Origin: Prevotellaceae bacterium
Lineage (GTDB): Bacteria; Bacteroidota; Bacteroidia; Bacteroidales; UBA932
Direction of reading: 5' to 3'
DNA length: 5,949 bases
Assembly: GCA_031289385.1 (NCBI GenBank)
Contig: JAITPP010000038.1
Location: 1-5,949 of the forward strand
Both the position numbers and the translations under genes were made by a program. The notes beneath the pieces are model-generated. The model saw nothing but the letters and a program-made list of their open reading frames with translations. It was not told where the DNA came from and made no database searches. Shown piece by piece: positions 1 through 5,158 of this stretch. Each line of letters opens with the position of its first letter. Position 1 is the stretch's first letter.

Positions 1-57
1 GATTAAAAAATAGTCATTCTAAATTTGTGAATTTATCTTAGCCCTTATTTTCAATTT

Positions 58-159
58 CCCTTAGTAGCAAAGAAAACCACTCACAAATCACCCTTATTTT
101 CAATGTTTTAATAAGGGAATAAGGGATAAAAGGATAAAAAAATCTAATGCTACTAAGGG
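58..159. repeat. 12-bp inverted repeat enclosing a stem-loop and a direct repeat
   Basis: CCCTTAGTAGCA at 58-69 is the exact reverse complement of TGCTACTAAGGG at 148-159. Between them lies an 8-bp stem-loop: CCCTTATT at 91-98 pairs with AATAAGGG at 110-117 across an 11-nt loop. The 14-nt segment CCCTTATTTTCAAT occurs directly repeated at 42-55 and 91-104. There is no T-tract after the stem on either strand, so it is not a classical intrinsic terminator. It could be an operator-like region or a remnant of a small mobile element; the function is unknown. Confidence 0.55.
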
Positions 160-177
160 TACTTACAAAGAAAAAGA

Positions 178-256
178 GTATTCAGTAATTCTGTATTTAG
201 TATTCAGTCGTTGGTATTCCGTAATTCAGTATTCTGTAATTCTCAATTCTCAATTC
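178..256. repeat. Degenerate heptameric (7/8-nt) tandem array
   Basis: The segment parses into eleven consecutive units: GTATTCA, GTAATTCT, GTATTTA, GTATTCA, GTCGTTG, GTATTCC, GTAATTCA, GTATTCT, GTAATTCT, CAATTCT, CAATTC. Most are 7 nt, with some 8-nt units that carry one extra base. The units vary but share a GTA(A)TTCx pattern. The array is noncoding and has no spacers, so it is not CRISPR. Its function is unknown; it resembles slippage-prone filler DNA. Confidence 0.75.
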
Positions 257-261
257 CTCTC

Positions 262-325
262 GCCCCTAAATCCCCTGAAGGGGGCTTTTTCTGCACTGCC
301 AAACTTCCCTTTAGGGGCTGGGGGC
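262..325. repeat. GC-rich hairpin element (CCCCTGAAGGGG / CCCTTTAGGGG type)
   Basis: This C/G-rich island stands out in an AT-rich background. The left half contains CCCC (272-275), loop TGAA, GGGG (280-283), followed by a run of five T at 286-290. The right half contains CCCTTTAGGGG followed by CTGGGGGC. The two halves are imperfect reverse complements of each other, so the whole unit can fold into one larger hairpin. Similar CCCCTAAAGGGG-type islands are, from memory, common between genes in Bacteroidota, so I read it as a dispersed palindromic element. The left hairpin plus T-run could also act as a weak terminator for plus-strand transcription arriving from outside the window. Confidence 0.5.
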
Positions 326-347
326 ATTTCTATTCGTAATTTATTCA

Positions 348-390
348 TTTTTTGTGTTCTTTGTGAAAAACTTTGTGCGCTTTGTAGTAA
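348..390 (+). repeat. Dispersed TTTGTG-rich repeat, copy A
   Basis: It contains the 14-nt core TTGTGTTCTTTGTG (352-365) followed by AAAAAC, CTTTGTG and TTTGTAGT. The same core recurs at 3515-3528 in this orientation and at 3354-3367 in the opposite one. Copies A and B are identical over 20 nt. This is a noncoding repeat family; its mode of spread is unknown. Confidence 0.7.
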
Positions 391-573
391 AAAAGGAAAA
401 AAATGCTAAGAAAAATTTGATACTAAAAAGGAACTCACAAAAATAAGGATAAAAAAAACGAACATTTGCAGAAATAAACCCTTAATTTTTAAACCCCTCT
501 TAACGGGATTTTTTTGTAATTCTTTATAAATGTTTATTTTTCACAACTTAACATTACGCAAACACACAACAAG

Positions 574-608
574 TTATTAATTATTAATTGTCAATTATTA
601 ATTATTTT
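574..608. repeat. Five consecutive heptads overlapping the ychF promoter
   Basis: The sequence reads as TTATTAA (574), TTATTAA (581), TTGTCAA (588), TTATTAA (595), TTATTTT (602), exactly 7 nt apart. It is also nearly palindromic around AATTG-T-CAATT (586-596). The TTG of the third unit coincides with the predicted -33 promoter box. Confidence 0.65.
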
Positions 609-618
609 ATTACCTTTG
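588..618 (+). promoter_or_regulatory. Predicted Bacteroidota-type promoter for ychF
   Basis: TTG at 588-590 is followed, after 20 nt, by TACCTTTG at 611-618. This matches the Bacteroidota primary sigma factor consensus of TTG or TTTG, 19-21 nt, then TAnnTTTG. Transcription would begin roughly at 624-627, leaving a leader of only about 12-15 nt before the ATG at 639. The promoter therefore also argues against any start upstream of 639. The initiation site is inferred, not shown. Confidence 0.75.
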
Positions 619-638
619 TCACAAACAAAATAAACTCT

Positions 639-1742
639 ATGGCTTTGAAATGTGGTATTGTTGGGCTTCCTAATGTAGGAAAATCAACGCTTTTTAACTG
701 TTTATCAAATGCTCGCGCACAGGCGGCAAATTTTCCTTTTTGTACAATCGAACCTAATGTGGGAATTATTACCGTTCCCGACGAGCGGTTGTCTAAACTT
801 GCCGAAATTGACAAGCCGCAGCGAGTAATTCCTACAACTATCGAAATTGTTGATATTGCAGGACTTGTGAAAGGCGCAAACAAGGGCGAAGGTTTGGGAA
901 ATAAATTTCTTGCAAATATCCGCGAAACGGACGCTATTATTCACGTACTCCGCTGTTTTGACGACGAAAACGTAACTCACGTTGACGGCTCTGTAAATCC
1001 CGTGCGCGATAAGGAAATTATTGATACCGAATTGCAACTTAAAGATTTGGAAACCATTGAAAATCGTATTGCAAAAGTTCACAAACAGGCGCAAACAGGC
1101 GGTGATAAAGCGGCAAAACGTTTATACGATATTCTCGTTCAATACAAAAACGTGCTGGAACAAGGAAAATCGGCGCGAGTTGTGCAGTTAGACAACAAAG
1201 AAGACAAAAAATCAGCCGACGATTTGTTTTTACTTACCGACAAACCTGTGCTTTACGTTTGCAATGTTGATGAAAAAAGCGCCCTCACAGGAAACGCTTA
1301 TGTAGAAGCACTTTGCAACGCCGTGAAAGACGAAAACGCGCAAATTTTGGTTGTAGCCGCAAAAATAGAATCGGAAATTGCCGAACTCGAAACTTACGAC
1401 GACAGGCAAATGTTTCTGAGCGAAATAGGATTAACCGAATCGGGCGTTTCGCGATTGATAAAATCGGCTTACAAATTGCTGAATCTCGAAACTTATTTTA
1501 CCACAGGAGCAGACGAAAGTCGTGCGTGGACATACCAGCGCGGAACAAAAGCCCCGCAAGCGGCAGGAATAATTCACACCGATTTTGAACGCGGATTTAT
1601 TCGCGCCGAAGTTATAAAATACAAAGATTATGTTACACTTGGCTCAGAATCAGCATGTCGCGAAATCGGAAAAATAAATATCGAAGGCAAAGATTACGTT
1701 GTGCAGGATGGCGATATAATGCATTTCAGATTTAACGTTTAA
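639..1742 (+). CDS. ychF: Ribosome-binding ATPase YchF (Obg-family P-loop NTPase, OLA1 type)
   Basis: YchF is a universally conserved cytoplasmic translation-factor-class ATPase that binds ribosomes; in other bacteria it is linked to stress responses and leaderless mRNA translation. The product is 367 aa, the usual length. Visible motifs are the Walker A/G1 loop GLPNVGKST (residues 9-17), G3 DIAGL (72-76), and NVDE at 209-212 in place of the NKxD of true GTPases; this NxxE form explains the family's preference for ATP. His114 sits at the position of the catalytic histidine described for E. coli YchF. The central helical region (about 120-200) is followed by a C-terminal TGS domain (about 281-364). 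The ATG at 639 was chosen over an in-frame TTG at 588 because the family begins MALKCGIVG and because the promoter overlaps 588. The M64 peptidase gene follows 62 nt downstream on the same strand. Confidence 0.97.
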   Translation: MALKCGIVGLPNVGKSTLFNCLSNARAQAANFPFCTIEPNVGIITVPDERLSKLAEIDKPQRVIPTTIEIVDIAGLVKGANKGEGLGNKFLANIRETDAIIHVLRCFDDENVTHVDGSVNPVRDKEIIDTELQLKDLETIENRIAKVHKQAQTGGDKAAKRLYDILVQYKNVLEQGKSARVVQLDNKEDKKSADDLFLLTDKPVLYVCNVDEKSALTGNAYVEALCNAVKDENAQILVVAAKIESEIAELETYDDRQMFLSEIGLTESGVSRLIKSAYKLLNLETYFTTGADESRAWTYQRGTKAPQAAGIIHTDFERGFIRAEVIKYKDYVTLGSESACREIGKINIEGKDYVVQDGDIMHFRFNV

Positions 1743-1804
1743 TCACTTCATTTTCACAGAAATATCAATAAAAATATCATACGAAAATTAAAATTATAAA
1801 AAAT

Positions 1805-3088
1805 ATGAAAAAACAAATTTTTACCATATCCGTATTTTGTTTAACGGCATTGATAAGTTACTGTCAGACAGACTTTGACAAATATTTTGAAGACAAAAGT
1901 ATGCGTATAGACTTTGCGCTCAGCGGAAATTACGAATATCAAGCCGCCGCATTGCAGCAAATACGCGAAGAACCCGTGTGGGGCGGCACAAAACAAAATC
2001 TGACAGACGAATTTAATTACGGCGGATATTATGTAAACGTATATGACAAAGCAAGCGGCAAACTTATTTATTCGCGCGGATTTAATACCCTTTTCGAAGA
2101 ATGGCGGACAACAGAACAAGCAAAAACCGAAACACAATCGTGGACAAACAGCATATCATTTCCATATCCCAAAAACGAAATAACCGTTGATATTCTCGGA
2201 CGCAACAAAGACGACATGAAATTTCACTCGCTGTTAAAATCGGATATTAATCCCAACAGCATTTTCATTAATCGCGAACAGTTGAAAGAAAACACAGTAA
2301 TCAAAATTCAGAACAACGGCAACAGTGCCGAAAAAGTTGATATTGTTTTTCTTGGCGAAGGATATACAGCCGCCGAACAACAAAAATTTTTGGACGATGT
2401 AAACCGTTTTACCCAATCGCTGTTTAAAACTCCTCCGTATGATACTCGCCGTAACGACTTCAACGTGTGGGCGGTAGAACTTGTATCCGAAGAATCGGGA
2501 ATGGATATTTCGGGAAAAGGAATATTTAAACAAACAGCATTAAATTCAGGATTTTACACTTTCGGAATCGAACGCTACCTTACCACGCAAGATATGAAAT
2601 CAATACGCGACGCCGTGTGGAACGTTCCCTGCGATGCAATTTTTATTTTGGTTAATACCGATATTTACGGCGGCGGCGGAATGTACAACCTGTACGCAAT
2701 GGGAACAGCCGACAACGCCCGCACAGCCTCAGTTTTTGTACACGAATTGGGACACAGTTTTGCCGGGCTTGCCGACGAATATTTTACTTCGGAAGTTGCC
2801 TACGACGATGAATTTTACAACCTCACCCTCGAACCATGGGAGCCTAACATAACCACACTAATAGATTTCAACAGCAAATGGGAAAATTTATTGCCTCCCG
2901 ACACACAAATTCCCACTCCCGACAATTCTGCAAACGCCGATAAATTAGGAGTTTTTGAAGGCGGCGGATATTTAGCCAAAGGCATTTATCGTCCCAAAGC
3001 ACATTGCATGATGCGCGATTATGCGCCATTTTGCCCCGTATGCACACGCGCCATAAATGCTATGATTGATTTTCTTACGGATAAGTAG
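1805..3088 (+). CDS. Secreted M64-family zinc metallopeptidase (IgA peptidase M64-like)
   Basis: This 427-aa protein begins with a signal peptide: Lys2-Lys3, a hydrophobic stretch at about 5-19, then SYC-QTD, with likely cleavage after Cys20. The cysteine lacks a good lipobox, so export without lipidation is more likely. The region of about 24-145 fits the M64 N-terminal beta domain, and about 165-425 the peptidase domain. The zinc site HELGH lies at 313-317 and continues SFAGLADEY to 326; H313 and H317 are the expected zinc ligands, E314 the catalytic base, and D324 a candidate third ligand. CMMR at 401-404 resembles a Met-turn, and C401, C410 and C413 could form disulfides. Family members are named after a clostridial IgA protease, but most Bacteroidales homologues have unknown substrates. 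It starts 62 nt after ychF with an A-rich leader and no clear promoter, so read-through from ychF is possible. Confidence 0.92.
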   Translation: MKKQIFTISVFCLTALISYCQTDFDKYFEDKSMRIDFALSGNYEYQAAALQQIREEPVWGGTKQNLTDEFNYGGYYVNVYDKASGKLIYSRGFNTLFEEWRTTEQAKTETQSWTNSISFPYPKNEITVDILGRNKDDMKFHSLLKSDINPNSIFINREQLKENTVIKIQNNGNSAEKVDIVFLGEGYTAAEQQKFLDDVNRFTQSLFKTPPYDTRRNDFNVWAVELVSEESGMDISGKGIFKQTALNSGFYTFGIERYLTTQDMKSIRDAVWNVPCDAIFILVNTDIYGGGGMYNLYAMGTADNARTASVFVHELGHSFAGLADEYFTSEVAYDDEFYNLTLEPWEPNITTLIDFNSKWENLLPPDTQIPTPDNSANADKLGVFEGGGYLAKGIYRPKAHCMMRDYAPFCPVCTRAINAMIDFLTDK

Positions 3089-3095
3089 TTGTTTA

Positions 3096-3137
3096 GTCGT
3101 AAGTTGTAAGTCGTAAGTTGTAAGTCATAAGTTGTAA
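3096..3137. repeat. Three 14-nt tandem units (paired heptads)
   Basis: The units are GTCGTAAGTTGTAA (3096-3109), the same again (3110-3123), and GTCATAAGTTGTAA (3124-3137) with one substitution. Each unit is itself two related heptads, GTCGTAA and GTTGTAA, giving six heptads in total. The array starts 7 nt after the stop codon of the M64 peptidase gene. Confidence 0.9.
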
Positions 3138-3144
3138 GTGGGGG

Positions 3145-3316
3145 AAGTTCATAAAGTTATAAAGTTTGTCAAGTTCATAAAGTTATAAAAGTTTGTCAAG
3201 TTCATAAAGTTATAAAGTTTGTCAAGTTCATAAAGTTATAAAAGTTTGTGAAGTTCATAAAGTTATAAAGTTTGTCAAGTTCATAAAGTTATAAAGTTTG
3301 TGAAGTTCATAAAGTT
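3145..3316. repeat. 26/27-nt higher-order tandem array, six units plus a partial one
   Basis: Units lie at 3145-3170, 3171-3197, 3198-3223, 3224-3250, 3251-3276 and 3277-3302, with a partial unit at 3303-3316. Each consists of three related submonomers: AAGTTCATA, AAGTTATA or AAGTTATAA, and AAGTTTGTC or AAGTTTGTG. Units 2 and 4 have the extra A (27 nt) and the others are 26 nt. The last base is C in units 1, 2, 3 and 5 and G in units 4 and 6. There are no unique spacers, so this is a satellite-like tandem repeat rather than CRISPR. Confidence 0.93.
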
Positions 3317-3327
3317 TTTTTTGTTTT

Positions 3328-3375
3328 TAACCACAACGTTCACAAAGGTTTTTCACAAAGAACACAAGGTTTTTT
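3328..3375 (-). repeat. Dispersed TTTGTG-rich repeat, copy B (inverted)
   Basis: Read on the minus strand it carries the 14-nt core TTGTGTTCTTTGTG (3367-3354) followed by AAAAAC, CTTTGTG, and a TTGTGGTTA end (around 3336-3328). It matches copy A over 20 nt without a gap and has the TTTGTGGTTA-like end seen in copy C. Together with copy C it forms a divergent inverted pair flanking 3376-3510. Confidence 0.75.
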
Positions 3376-3389
3376 ATATCAACAATTTT

Positions 3390-3450
3390 CGTAATTGATT
3401 TTATCTGCGTAAATCCGTTTAATCTGCGTGCTAATTTCAAATCAACAAAT
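3390..3450. repeat. CTGCGT segment, long copy
   Basis: It begins CGTAATTGATTTT and contains ATCTGCGT twice (3403-3410 and 3422-3429), then GCTAATTTCAAATCAACAAA. A shorter relative lies at 3631-3684. The two copies differ by 19 nt, which is exactly one interval between the two ATCTGCGT octamers, and by a single T. Confidence 0.8.
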
Positions 3451-3454
3451 AGAT

Positions 3455-3488
3455 AAGAATCAAGAGCCAAGAAACAAGAACAAAGAAG
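3455..3488. repeat. Degenerate AAGAAxC heptad array
   Basis: Consecutive units are AAGAATC, AAGAGCC, AAGAAAC, AAGAAC and AAAGAAG. The period is 7 nt with one 6-nt unit. It is short and degenerate, so chance in purine-rich DNA is not excluded. Confidence 0.45.
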
Positions 3489-3510
3489 TTTAGAAAGTTT
3501 TTATTTGGAT

Positions 3511-3564
3511 TTTTTTGTGTTCTTTGTGTGTTCTTTGTGTTTTCTTTGTGCCCTTTGTGGTTAA
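3511..3564 (+). repeat. Dispersed TTTGTG-rich repeat, copy C
   Basis: It contains the 14-nt core TTGTGTTCTTTGTG (3515-3528), then further TTCTTTGTG units at about 3531-3539 and 3542-3550, and ends CCCTTTGTGGTTA (3551-3563). Compared with copy A it has an internal expansion of the TTCTTTGTG unit. Its 3' part also forms the left arm of the hairpin at 3540-3593. Confidence 0.75.
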
Positions 3565-3593
3565 AAAAATAATCACAAAATTCACAAAGAAAA
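3540..3593. repeat. 54-nt near-perfect hairpin
   Basis: The left arm (3540-3563) and right arm (3570-3593) are each 24 nt. Eleven outer pairs are perfect (TTTTCTTTGTG with CACAAAGAAAA), three positions are mismatched (CCC opposite ATT), and ten inner pairs follow, one of them a G-T wobble. The loop is six A (3564-3569). Twenty of 24 positions are Watson-Crick pairs. Because the structure is symmetric and sits between converging genes, it could stall transcription from both sides, but it has little GC and no immediate T-run. Confidence 0.7.
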
Positions 3594-3612
3594 AATCACA
3601 AAATTCACAAAG
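3571..3612. repeat. 19-nt direct repeat, two copies
   Basis: AATCACAAAATTCACAAAG occurs at 3571-3589 and again at 3594-3612, a 23-nt period with four A between. The first copy forms most of the right arm of the 3540-3593 hairpin, so the second copy can compete for pairing with the same left arm. Confidence 0.85.
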
Positions 3613-3630
3613 TTTTTGTATTACCAAAAT

Positions 3631-3684
3631 CGTAATTCGTAATTCGTAATTGATTTTATCTGCGTGCTAATTCAAATCAACAAA
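3631..3684. repeat. CTGCGT segment, short copy with CGTAATT triplication
   Basis: CGTAATT is present three times in tandem (3631-3637, 3638-3644, 3645-3651), against one copy in the related segment at 3390. The rest, GATTTTATCTGCGTGCTAA and onward to CAACAAA, matches the long copy except that one ATCTGCGT and its 11-nt spacer are missing. Confidence 0.8.
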
Positions 3685-3705
3685 AAAAGCAAATCAACAA
3701 AAAAA
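3673..3705. repeat. 16-nt direct repeat next to the aspartic-protease-like gene end
   Basis: CAAATCAACAAAAAAA occurs at 3673-3688 and 3690-3705, separated by one base. It lies 28 nt beyond the stop codon of the minus-strand gene, whose transcript would carry two T7 tracts here. This could assist transcription termination, though no GC stem precedes it. Confidence 0.75.
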
Positions 3706-3732
3706 CATTTTAACCAACAAACTATGACGCAG

Positions 3733-4986
3733 TTATTCAATAAAAATCAGTTTCTTATTTTGATAACTCAATAATGTTTTTTGTTTCGACAAAATTTCGT
3801 ATCCTATCAAGCCGTCTAATTGCAGATTATAGCCTGTGTTCAGGTGGCTCATGTCGTTGAAAACTGTCAGCGGTTTTTGAAATTTGGTGTCGCCGATAAT
3901 TAACTCATTGATTTTGCCTATTGTTACATCTTTTTTCGATTCGCCTGCACCGCTTAAATCATCTACTCCTACGTCTGTGAGTTGAGTTTTCAGCGTATCA
4001 AAAAGTTCTATGTTCAATAAGTTGCCGCTTGCCCCGCAATCGAGTCCCAGATTGAGTTCCTGTTTTCCGACAGTTCCTTTTAGAATGGCAATATGCGCTT
4101 TTATTTCTATTGAAATTTCATGTGTTTTGCTGTTTTTGAAATTTTCTTGCACGTAATTTTCTGAAATGTCGGGATTTATCAGCGTCAGCGTGTTATTAGC
4201 ATAATCAAACAGCAAGTCGTAATTATTATACACGTCATATCCGATTAATCCGTAAATTTCAATGCCACATTCCTCTTCCACGTTAGAAATATCCATCGAA
4301 ACAATCTCTTTGTCTTTTATCTTAATTCCGTAAAAATCAAACTCTTCCACAGGCGTCATTTTTGTATATGAAACAGAACTGTTTACGCCTTGCGCTTGTC
4401 CTGTTTCCGCATTTGCGGCGGCGGCGGTATATTTGCTGTTGAGTACCAGACACGGCGCGCCGTTATCAACAATAAATGTTCGATTTACGCCATTGACTTT
4501 TGCCTGTACTGTAATCAAATTTTTTTCCAATTTTATGGGAACGTTTATTATTTCTTGTTCGGGTTTTTCGGTTATATTTTCGTTGCCGGCTGTTTGCACC
4601 TGTATTTCAATTAGTTCCAATTGTTTTAATTGATTTTCTTTATTGAAAACAAAAGTTGCAGGTTGTTTACCTAACTGTCCGAAATATACAAATTCATACA
4701 CTATGGTTAAATCGCCGTCTTCCGTTTCGCTGATTTTTTCATACTTTGTTACATTGTCGTTTAATTGCGGAATTAATTGATTTAGAACGATAATAGCTAT
4801 TTCACCTTTTTGTCCGGCACATGTAAAATCGGGCGCAAGGTATTTTTCAAGTTGCTCGGGCGATTTGTTGTTAATGGCATCAACCGTTGCTGCAACTATT
4901 TTCTCACACTCTTCTTTGCATTGAGCAAATAAAGAATCAATTTCAAATCCTAAAAGGATTACCAATAAAATTATTTTTTTGTTCAT
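3733..4986 (-). CDS. Exported NTF2-like plus tandem retropepsin-like (clan AA) protein
   Basis: This 417-aa protein has a signal peptide (MNKK, hydrophobic 5-20, likely cleavage SLFA-QC after residue 21). Residues of about 24-130 resemble an NTF2/SnoaL-like fold (VDAINNKSPEQLEKYLAPDF, and a beta strand TFVFNKENQL at 111-120). Two aspartic-protease halves follow. The first has FIVDNGAPCLVL with Asp174 and a distal GLIGYDVY (246-253); the second has LGLDCGASGNLL with Asp316 and a distal DGLIGYEIL (391-399). Hydrophobic-hydrophobic-Gly distal motifs are typical of retropepsin-like folds, and both Asp residues are kept. The residue after each Asp is Asn or Cys rather than the usual Thr or Ser. 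Two half-sites in one chain could make a pepsin-like monomer. Its substrate is unknown, and an inactive binding role remains possible. It stands alone, convergent to the M64 gene, with no clear promoter motif in the 172 nt upstream. Confidence 0.85.
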   Translation of the reverse strand: MNKKIILLVILLGFEIDSLFAQCKEECEKIVAATVDAINNKSPEQLEKYLAPDFTCAGQKGEIAIIVLNQLIPQLNDNVTKYEKISETEDGDLTIVYEFVYFGQLGKQPATFVFNKENQLKQLELIEIQVQTAGNENITEKPEQEIINVPIKLEKNLITVQAKVNGVNRTFIVDNGAPCLVLNSKYTAAAANAETGQAQGVNSSVSYTKMTPVEEFDFYGIKIKDKEIVSMDISNVEEECGIEIYGLIGYDVYNNYDLLFDYANNTLTLINPDISENYVQENFKNSKTHEISIEIKAHIAILKGTVGKQELNLGLDCGASGNLLNIELFDTLKTQLTDVGVDDLSGAGESKKDVTIGKINELIIGDTKFQKPLTVFNDMSHLNTGYNLQLDGLIGYEILSKQKTLLSYQNKKLIFIE

Positions 4987-5158
4987 GACTTTTATATTTG
5001 AATAATATTTATTAACTTCTTGTATTATTGATTTTTATATGTACAATTTTTATCTTCTTACTTACTTCAATTTCTTTTGCAAGAAAACAACAGAAACAAA
5101 AATGACACTTGCAAAACAACATAACAATATTTGACGATTATCTAAATACAAGTGCTTA

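Larger units (their letters stand above)
1..638. other. Gene-free, repeat-rich intergenic stretch upstream of ychF
   Basis: I found no convincing coding region on either strand here. The stretch is very AT-rich and holds, in order: a short inverted repeat and stem-loop (58-159), a degenerate 7-nt repeat array (178-256), a GC-rich hairpin element (262-325), a copy of a TTTGTG-rich dispersed repeat (348-390), an AT-rich filler with no clear structure (about 391-573), and the ychF promoter region (574-638). No tRNA or other structural RNA is recognisable by eye. Confidence 0.7.
3089..3732. other. Convergent intergenic region built mostly of repeats
   Basis: This 644-nt gap lies between two genes that point toward each other. 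No coding region is supported. It contains, in order, a 14-nt tandem array, a 26/27-nt higher-order array, an inverted copy of the TTTGTG repeat, a CTGCGT-containing segment, a degenerate heptad array, a direct copy of the TTTGTG repeat merging into a long hairpin, a second CTGCGT segment, and a 16-nt direct repeat. No strong GC stem with a T-run is present, so transcription ends for both flanking genes are not obvious; the AT-rich hairpin at 3540-3593 is the best candidate. Confidence 0.75.

Noticed and set aside
494..515. Possible intrinsic terminator (CCCC...GGG followed by seven T)
   Set aside because: The stem is only three or four base pairs with a loop of about seven, and no gene lies within the preceding 490 nt.
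588..638. Possible 17-residue N-terminal extension of YchF from a TTG at 588
   Set aside because: The extension is translated AT-rich repeat, the family starts at MALKCGIVG, and the predicted promoter covers 588-618, so this start would not be in the mRNA.
602..1094. Open frames antisense to ychF (602-883 and 705-1094)
   Set aside because: They mirror the strongly conserved ychF coding sequence, show no family resemblance, and have no promoter or independent start signal.
1313..1588. Second plus-strand frame inside ychF
   Set aside because: An Arg-rich translation in a shifted frame of a conserved gene; a typical shadow.
1859..1867. Lipoprotein signal at Cys20 of the M64 peptidase
   Set aside because: The residues before the cysteine are ISY, which do not fit the usual L-[AS]-[GA]-C lipobox.
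3145..3316. CRISPR-like array
   Set aside because: The units abut each other without unique spacers and decompose into 9-nt submonomers; no cas gene is present.
4390..4633. Two small plus-strand frames opposite the aspartic-protease-like gene
   Set aside because: They lie across the conserved DNG active-site region on the other strand and have no supporting signals.
5106..5154. Terminator hairpin after the methyltransferase gene (CACTTG / CAAGTG)
   Set aside because: Only six base pairs with a 37-nt loop; too weak to support.
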